A stretch of DNA of 64,000 nucleotides from GCA-2706205 sp964215955 (GTDB lineage: Bacteria; Bdellovibrionota; Bacteriovoracia; Bacteriovoracales; Bacteriovoracaceae): contig CAXPDR010000018.1 of NCBI GenBank assembly GCA_964215955.1, positions 62,001 to 126,000 of the forward strand. Direction: 5' to 3'. The notes beneath the pieces were generated by a model, which saw only the letters and a program-made list of their open reading frames with translations, had not been told where the DNA came from and did not search any database. Of the stretch, positions 59,140 to 64,000 are shown piece by piece; positions within the stretch are counted from its first letter, which is position 1; the number at the start of each line of letters is the position of its first letter. The position numbers and the translations under genes are program-made.

Positions 59140-60219
59140 ATGAGCAGTAAACAAACTGCACTTTTTGAAGAGCATCAAGCTCTAGGTGCTAAGATAGTTG
59201 ATTTTGCTGGCTGGGAAATGCCAATTCAATATAAAAATCTAAAAGAAGAGGTTAAGGCCGTAAGAGAAAATGTAGGAGTTTTTGATGTCAGCCATATGGG
59301 TGAATTCTTTATCGAAGGGAAGGAAGCCATCAAGTTTGTAGATTATATGGTAACTAATGATATTGGAAATGCCGAAATGCTAAAGGCTATCTACTCTCCT
59401 CTTTGTCGTGAAGACGGAACCATTATTGATGATCTTATCGTATACAAGCTAGCTCAAGACAAGATAATGATTTGTGTAAATGCTGCAAATATTGAAAAAG
59501 ATTTCTCTTGGTTCTCAAGTCATGCCTCAAAATTTGACTGTAAACTTTCTAATCGCTCAGAAGATTTTTCTTTATTAGCAATTCAAGGTCCAAATACATT
59601 TAAAACTCTTAAATCACTGGATTTAGGTTTTGAAGTTAAGGATATTCCTTACTATTCCATTCAAGAGGCAGGAGATTCAAATAATCCAATTTTACTAGCG
59701 AGGACAGGGTACACAGGGGAAGATGGATTTGAAATTTTTGGTTCCCATAGCTTCATAAAAAGTCTTTGGTCTCAAATGATGAAAAACAACGTTGCTCCGT
59801 GCGGATTAGGAGCTAGAGACGTTTTAAGATTAGAGGTTTGTTATCCGCTTTATGGACATGAGCTCTCCGATGAAGTTACTCCATTAGACTCTGGGTTAAA
59901 ATGGACAGTCAAAATTGGTAAAGAGAACTTTCTTGGAAAAGAAGCACTAACAAATTATTCTCCCAAGTTCAGCCTTATCAAACTACAACTTGAAAAGGGT
60001 ATTCCTAGAGAAGGTTATATTATTGAAAACAAAAATGGCCAAAAAGTTGGAGAAGTGACATCCGGAACTATGAGTGTTGCACTAGGTAAAGGCATAGCAA
60101 TCGCTAGGGTTGATAAAAATTTATATAGTCCAGATGACGAAATTGTTGTAGATATAAGAGGAAGGAAATTTCCTGCAAGTATAAATAAAAAACCTTTTGT
60201 TACTGGAGGACATAAGTAA
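59140..60219 (+). CDS. gcvT: Glycine cleavage system T protein (aminomethyltransferase)
   Basis: This 359-aa folate-binding enzyme moves the aminomethyl group from GcvH to THF, giving methylene-THF and ammonia. It has FAGWEMPIQY, VGVFDVSHMGEF, the GEDGFEIF strand, GLGARDVLRLEVCYPLYGHE (in two parts) and the C-terminal GEVTSGTMSVALGKGIA. It sits between folD and gcvH, with the gcvH start overlapping its stop (TAATG). Its product is the substrate of FolD. GcvP is not in the window. Confidence 0.96.
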   Translation: MSSKQTALFEEHQALGAKIVDFAGWEMPIQYKNLKEEVKAVRENVGVFDVSHMGEFFIEGKEAIKFVDYMVTNDIGNAEMLKAIYSPLCREDGTIIDDLIVYKLAQDKIMICVNAANIEKDFSWFSSHASKFDCKLSNRSEDFSLLAIQGPNTFKTLKSLDLGFEVKDIPYYSIQEAGDSNNPILLARTGYTGEDGFEIFGSHSFIKSLWSQMMKNNVAPCGLGARDVLRLEVCYPLYGHELSDEVTPLDSGLKWTVKIGKENFLGKEALTNYSPKFSLIKLQLEKGIPREGYIIENKNGQKVGEVTSGTMSVALGKGIAIARVDKNLYSPDDEIVVDIRGRKFPASINKKPFVTGGHK

Positions 60220-60605
60220 TGAGTACTGTTATCGAAGGATTAAAATATACAGAAGACCATGAATGGATTGCTGTAGAAGGCGATATCGCGACTATTGGTA
60301 TCACTGACTTTGCACAATCATCCCTTGGAGATATTGTTTTCGTTGAACTTCCTGAAGAGGGAGAAAAACTTGAAGCGACAAATAGCTTTGGTGTAGTTGA
60401 ATCAATAAAATCCGTTAGTGATCTTTACACTCCAATTACTGGAACCATAGTTGAAAAAAATAACACTGTTGAGGAAGCACCTGAGTCATTGAACGAAGAT
60501 GCATTCGGTGCATGGTTAGTTAAAATCAAGTTAGAAAATCCATCAGAGCTAGATTCTCTAATGGATTCTGAGGGTTACAAAGAATACTGCGAAGCAAATT
60601 CATAA
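60219..60605 (+). CDS. gcvH: Glycine cleavage system H protein
   Basis: This 128-aa lipoyl carrier has YTEDHEWIAVEGD, GDIVFVELPEEGE, the lipoyl-lysine motif VVESIKSVSDLY and the C-terminal AFGAWLVKIKLENPSEL. It carries the aminomethyl intermediate between GcvP and GcvT. Translation is coupled to gcvT, and a strong terminator follows within 10 nt of the stop. Confidence 0.97.
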   Translation: MSTVIEGLKYTEDHEWIAVEGDIATIGITDFAQSSLGDIVFVELPEEGEKLEATNSFGVVESIKSVSDLYTPITGTIVEKNNTVEEAPESLNEDAFGAWLVKIKLENPSELDSLMDSEGYKEYCEANS

Positions 60606-60613
60606 TATTTATT

Positions 60614-60642
60614 TGGCCGGATCTCTTCCGGCCATTTCATTT
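60614..60642 (+). terminator. Terminator of folD-gcvT-gcvH
   Basis: TGGCCGG, loop ATCTCTT and CCGGCCA are followed by TTTCATTT, directly after the gcvH stop. Confidence 0.85.
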
Positions 60643-60805
60643 AGCATATCAAGTCTTTTTTTCTTAAATTTTTTTCATTGAAATTATTTACACAGCCTCT
60701 AGAAAAGCCTTTACGAATTGTCTAACTTACTACATACTGCCCGAACTTCAACAGGCAGAACTTACAAAAATTTTAAAGCTAGAGCGACAACGGGAATTAT
60801 CTGAT

Positions 60806-61093
60806 ATGGAATCTATTCAACTTTTAAATACTGCAATTATTAAAAGTAAAGAAAAGAAAATAAACAGTTCATATGAAGAAAGACTTACAAAAATAAACAA
60901 CTCTCCAGCAATAGAGGCCATAAATAAAAGTATTTCTCTACTTGCTGAGTCTCAAAAAATCTCAAGAGATCAAGCAGCACTTCAAGTGATCGATGCTATC
61001 CGTGAGTTAGACTCCATCTGGTCTGACTATGTTACAATGGAAGGTATTGATCGATTAAAGGCTATGCTTCAAGGAAACAATCCGAGTCATTAA
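60806..61093 (+). CDS. Uncharacterised 95-aa helical protein
   Basis: This 95-aa protein is all-helical by composition (ESIQLLNTAIIKSKEKKINS, AINKSISLLAESQKISRDQA, VIDAIRELDSIWSDYVTMEG). There is no membrane segment and no Cys. Upstream, the same frame stays open to about 60670 with protein-like sequence (LPELQQAELTKILKLERQRE) but no ATG, GTG or TTG. The gene may therefore be longer with an unusual start; ATG 60806 has only a weak RBS. It overlaps the convergent receiver gene's stop by 4 nt. Confidence 0.55.
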   Translation: MESIQLLNTAIIKSKEKKINSSYEERLTKINNSPAIEAINKSISLLAESQKISRDQAALQVIDAIRELDSIWSDYVTMEGIDRLKAMLQGNNPSH

Positions 61094-61467
61094 ACCTTAA
61101 AAACCTGTTTTAAAATTATTTCAAATTTTCTATACGGAAATGGCTTATGAATCACAGCATCTACATAATTAAGATTTTCTTGTTTAATTTCTTTATCACC
61201 ACTTTGAATAATTAAAAACGTACTGGGTTGATTCTTTTTAATAATTTCACAAAGTTCTGCTCCACTGGCTTTAGGCATGTAATAATCACAGATAACAGAG
61301 ATAATGGAATGCTGATTTTCATTGAATGTATTGAGTCCAATAACTGGATCATAAGCTTTTAAAATATTTTGATTGGGAATACCGTAAAGGGTTAAATAAG
61401 AATGCAGGAGATCTACAATTTCTCTATCATCATCGATAATAAGTATTTTATCGCGCATAAATTCCAT
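61090..61467 (-). CDS. Stand-alone response regulator receiver (CheY-like)
   Basis: This 125-aa protein is a full receiver domain: acidic pocket DDDREIVDLL, phosphoacceptor Asp in VICDYYMPKASGAEL, and switch Lys in DAVIHKPFPYRKFE. There is no output domain, so it signals by binding partners after phosphorylation. It has no adjacent kinase. The Thr/Ser usually before the helix is in LIIQSGD. Orientation is with the TonB-like gene, 50 nt downstream of it. Confidence 0.85.
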   Translation of the reverse strand: MEFMRDKILIIDDDREIVDLLHSYLTLYGIPNQNILKAYDPVIGLNTFNENQHSIISVICDYYMPKASGAELCEIIKKNQPSTFLIIQSGDKEIKQENLNYVDAVIHKPFPYRKFEIILKQVFKV

Positions 61468-61516
61468 CCATTAAAAGTTCATTTAATAGTATTATACGCT
61501 ATTTCTATATTTCAAC

Positions 61517-62422
61517 TTAAGTATTTACTACGAATCCCCACTCAATAGTAGCCTTTCCGTCTTTTAACATTCCCTTAGGTGGGTTAGGAAATGGTCCTGC
61601 TTGATTAAATGACTGAATTGCTGCTTCATCCAGCTCTTTCATTCCACTGGTTGAATTTACCCTAATTTGAACAATTTCACCTTTACCATTTAAACTAATT
61701 GTTAAGCCGGTAATGAGATTTGAATCACTTGCTAAACTTCTTCCCTCTTTATAAATTTTATCGGCTTGTTCTTGAATATTAACTCCCCAAAACTGCTCTA
61801 ATTTTTGGCGAATCCTGTTGTAGAATCCATAGAACTCATATTCTTGAGTATTCAGTCTTGTAAAATCGCCTAAGGGAATATCTTCTAAAAAGTCATTTGT
61901 TTGCCCTAAGCCAATTCCAGATTTTTTTCCATTTTTAAGACCTTTTTTCTGAAGGGCCCTTTTGGTTACTCTATGCTTCTTCTTTGCTTCCACATCCTTT
62001 ATAGGTTTGAACGCAAGGTCTGAGAATTTAAGATCTTTAACTGCAACCTTTTTTCTCTTTTTTTGTTGTTGAGTATTTCTATTTGCGACCGCCGTCTTAG
62101 AACCAATACCTGCAGCCTTAAAAGTTCCATTATTTGCACTTTTAGTTTCTCTCTCAAAGGCGTTATTCTTGGCAGATAAGAATTTTGGTTTATCAGATTT
62201 TTTATTGTTTGAGTTTTCTGTCTGAGCTATTTGTTTTAAATCCTTCTTAAAGTCTTGAAGCTTTATTAAGATTCTTGTCTCTTCTTCTTTTTCAGTAAGT
62301 AGATTGAAGTTCGTTCCTTCCTTTAAATAAACAAAGGATGCACTCAAATGAATTAAAAAAGAAACTATGACAAAACCATAGAGATATTTTTTTGAATTTT
62401 CTTTGTTAAATGTAACTTCCAT
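61517..62422 (-). CDS. TonB-type energy transducer/AgmX-like protein
   Basis: This 301-aa protein has an N-terminal single membrane anchor (GFVIVSFLIHLSASFVYL). It then has a long Lys-rich periplasmic linker (about residues 50-190). The C-terminal TonB domain reads LITGLTISLNGKGEIVQIRV, then SGMKELDEAAIQSF and GPFPNPPKGM. TonB proteins carry inner-membrane force to outer-membrane partners. Related proteins serve gliding and predation motors in delta-type bacteria. No exbB/exbD genes are adjacent. It follows the PBP1A gene on the same strand. Confidence 0.85.
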   Translation of the reverse strand: MEVTFNKENSKKYLYGFVIVSFLIHLSASFVYLKEGTNFNLLTEKEEETRILIKLQDFKKDLKQIAQTENSNNKKSDKPKFLSAKNNAFERETKSANNGTFKAAGIGSKTAVANRNTQQQKKRKKVAVKDLKFSDLAFKPIKDVEAKKKHRVTKRALQKKGLKNGKKSGIGLGQTNDFLEDIPLGDFTRLNTQEYEFYGFYNRIRQKLEQFWGVNIQEQADKIYKEGRSLASDSNLITGLTISLNGKGEIVQIRVNSTSGMKELDEAAIQSFNQAGPFPNPPKGMLKDGKATIEWGFVVNT

Positions 62423-62483
62423 GAAACACCACCTATTTTAATTATCGGAATCCTGCTTCATGGCTTTAATTATATCCTAGGAT

Positions 62484-64000
62484 TTATTGGGCATTATAAT
62501 AATCTTCCCCATCTAGAATAGACAATCCTGGTTCACCTTCAGGATCTGTGTCATTACCATCACTTACACCAGGCTCTTGACCCTCAACAAATGCTTCAAT
62601 AAATCTATCTGGACCATCTTGGTATAGTTTACCTGTTTTAGAATCGATCGCAACATTCACAATTCCTTGTGGTGTTGGAAAATCCACATCACCATATTTT
62701 TGAAGTGCTAGCCTCATAACATCACTCCAAATTGGTAGAGCTGACTTTGAACCTGTCTCTCCAAACCCTAATGTGTCATTATTATCAAATCCAGTCCAAA
62801 CCCCTGTAACGACATTTGATGAAAAACCTAAAAACCAAGCATCAACGTAATTATTTGTCGTTCCTGTTTTCCCACCTATATAGTTTGAGATACTAGCAGC
62901 ATGCTTTCCAGTACCTCTTTGAACAACCCCTTTTAACAAGTTAGTCATAAGGTAAGCTAATCTGGTGTCATAAACTTGCTTTTCATCCAAATTCACTAGG
63001 AAAGGATTTTCAACTTCTTTTTCTTCTTCAGGCTTTTCTTCTGTCTCGGCTGGTTTTTCAACAATTTCCGGAGCAATTTTAGTTTTCACTTCGGAAACTT
63101 CGCTATTTGCCTCTTCAACTGGTTCTTGTTTAGAATCATTTAAATGATGTACTTTTCCATATCTATCTTTGATTGAAATGATCGATTTTAATTTAGTAAA
63201 CTGTCCGCCATTAGGAAAAATACTGTATATTTTTACCATATTTAATAAGTTCACCCCAAAAGAACCTAGAGATAAACTTAGATCTTGAGGAATATCAATA
63301 TCTAAATTAAGTCTTTCAACAAAATTGGTAATTTTTGTAACACCAACATCTTGAGTTAATTTAATCGTTGGAATATTTCTTGAAGTTTCAAGAGCTCTTC
63401 TAAAAGTCATACTCCCTTTAAACTTCCCATCATAATTTCTTGGTTTCCAACTTAGAGAATCGTCAACCCCTCCTAATGCTTGTGGAGAATCAAGTAATGT
63501 ACTAGCTGGAGTGTAGCCATTTTCAAGACCTACTGCAAAGATTAGGGGTTTAAAGGCTGAACCAGGTTGTCTATTTGATTGTACTGCTCGGTTGAATTGA
63601 GACTTTGAAAAGTCCGCTCCCCCGACCATTGCCAAAATTTCACCACTTTTTGGTGATATAGACACAAGTGCACCTTGTGCATCAGCTTCTTGCTCAAGTT
63701 TCGCTAATCTAAATTTTTGCTCACCAATTGCACTCATTAACTCCTTACTTTTCCCATAGCTATCTCTAAAATCTTTATGAAGGTATCTAGATAAGTGTAC
63801 CTCCTTATCAGTTAGCTTAACGAGAATGACATCCCCACGTTTAAAGGTTGACTCTGGCCTTGTAAGGTAGCTCCAATAATGCCGCTCTACTTGAATTTTT
63901 CGTTCATGAGCCCATTTAAAATAGTCATACGGAATGACTATTCTAAGCCCCCCCATAGAAGCATAAATCATGCGTTGAGAATTACTTACCTTTAAAACTA
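62484..64000 (-). CDS. Class A penicillin-binding protein (PBP1A type), C-terminal part
   Basis: The frame is still open at the window edge, so the N-terminal anchor and glycosyltransferase domain lie outside. Visible are the transpeptidase motifs: SxxK in RQPGSAFKPLIF, SxN in TSRNIPTIKL and KTGT in YIGGKTGTTNNYVDAWFLGF. A Glu/Pro-rich insert (about 90 residues) separates SxN and KTGT. The start of the visible part resembles the OB-like linker of PBP1A. It makes peptidoglycan cross-links in the periplasm. The gene symbol (mrcA) is not assigned because the N-terminus is missing. Confidence 0.9.
   Translation of the reverse strand, partial: VLKVSNSQRMIYASMGGLRIVIPYDYFKWAHERKIQVERHYWSYLTRPESTFKRGDVILVKLTDKEVHLSRYLHKDFRDSYGKSKELMSAIGEQKFRLAKLEQEADAQGALVSISPKSGEILAMVGGADFSKSQFNRAVQSNRQPGSAFKPLIFAVGLENGYTPASTLLDSPQALGGVDDSLSWKPRNYDGKFKGSMTFRRALETSRNIPTIKLTQDVGVTKITNFVERLNLDIDIPQDLSLSLGSFGVNLLNMVKIYSIFPNGGQFTKLKSIISIKDRYGKVHHLNDSKQEPVEEANSEVSEVKTKIAPEIVEKPAETEEKPEEEKEVENPFLVNLDEKQVYDTRLAYLMTNLLKGVVQRGTGKHAASISNYIGGKTGTTNNYVDAWFLGFSSNVVTGVWTGFDNNDTLGFGETGSKSALPIWSDVMRLALQKYGDVDFPTPQGIVNVAIDSKTGKLYQDGPDRFIEAFVEGQEPGVSDGNDTDPEGEPGLSILDGEDYYNAQ

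Overview
The window reads as one contig from an AT-rich Gram-negative bacterium. LpxC, outer-membrane-type signal peptides, a TonB-like protein and a class A PBP fit that. The low GC and the style of the housekeeping proteins suggest Bdellovibrionota, near Bacteriovorax/Halobacteriovorax; this placement is inference, not a search result.

Housekeeping block A (1-12,098, minus strand): secE-nusG-rplK-rplA-rplJ-rplL-rpoB-rpoC-rpsL, in the classic order and with an L10-type leader. Block B (47,073-49,130, minus strand) is the matching upstream half: tRNA-Thr(UGU)-tRNA-Tyr-tRNA-Gly-tRNA-Thr(GGU)-tuf-tRNA-Trp. In most bacteria tRNA-Trp is followed at once by secE. Here about 35 kb of more AT-rich accessory DNA separates them.

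The island (about 12.1-47.07 kb) has no recognisable integrase. It carries marks of integration at tRNA-Trp: an intact tRNA-Trp next to tuf, a second identical tRNA-Trp at 23.70 kb that also duplicates the tuf terminator, and a 49-nt 3' fragment of the tRNA at 44.58 kb. Between the last fragment and the intact tRNA sits a PD-(D/E)XK-like nuclease gene, a possible defence cargo.

The most notable content is what looks like two linked, undescribed RiPP (ribosomally made, modified peptide) systems. In both, the putative precursor seems to carry its own PqqD/RRE-like domain fused to a short C-terminal core. System 1 (12.5-18.2 kb) has a 164-aa protein ending in four PTxxC repeats, a short LanM-like (DUF4135) kinase/dehydratase without LanC cyclase, a 2OG-Fe(II) oxygenase, a cupin, a PAP2 phosphatase and an HTTM membrane protein. 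System 2 (26.7-44.5 kb) has a 134-aa protein ending in a Thr/Ser/Cys-rich tail, then a YcaO protein, a GT4-type glycosyltransferase, a SagB-like flavin dehydrogenase, a possible caspase-fold peptidase, a fatty-acid-hydroxylase-type protein, another 2OG oxygenase, a JmjC-like oxygenase and three more HTTM proteins. Between them (18.4-26.6 kb) lies a membrane/glycan module: GT2, PP-loop ATPase, DUF5989-like peptide, SGNH proteins, sulfatase, DUF294 nucleotidyltransferase. It is partly decayed, with three frameshifted or deleted genes.

Block C (49.2-64 kb) is ordinary chromosome: rlmB-proS, a secreted protein, lpxC, a frameshifted secreted protein, a PAS protein, ruvC-ruvA-ruvB, folD-gcvT-gcvH, a CheY-like receiver, a TonB-like protein and the 3' part of a PBP1A-type gene. 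All product calls come from reading motifs; no database search was made.
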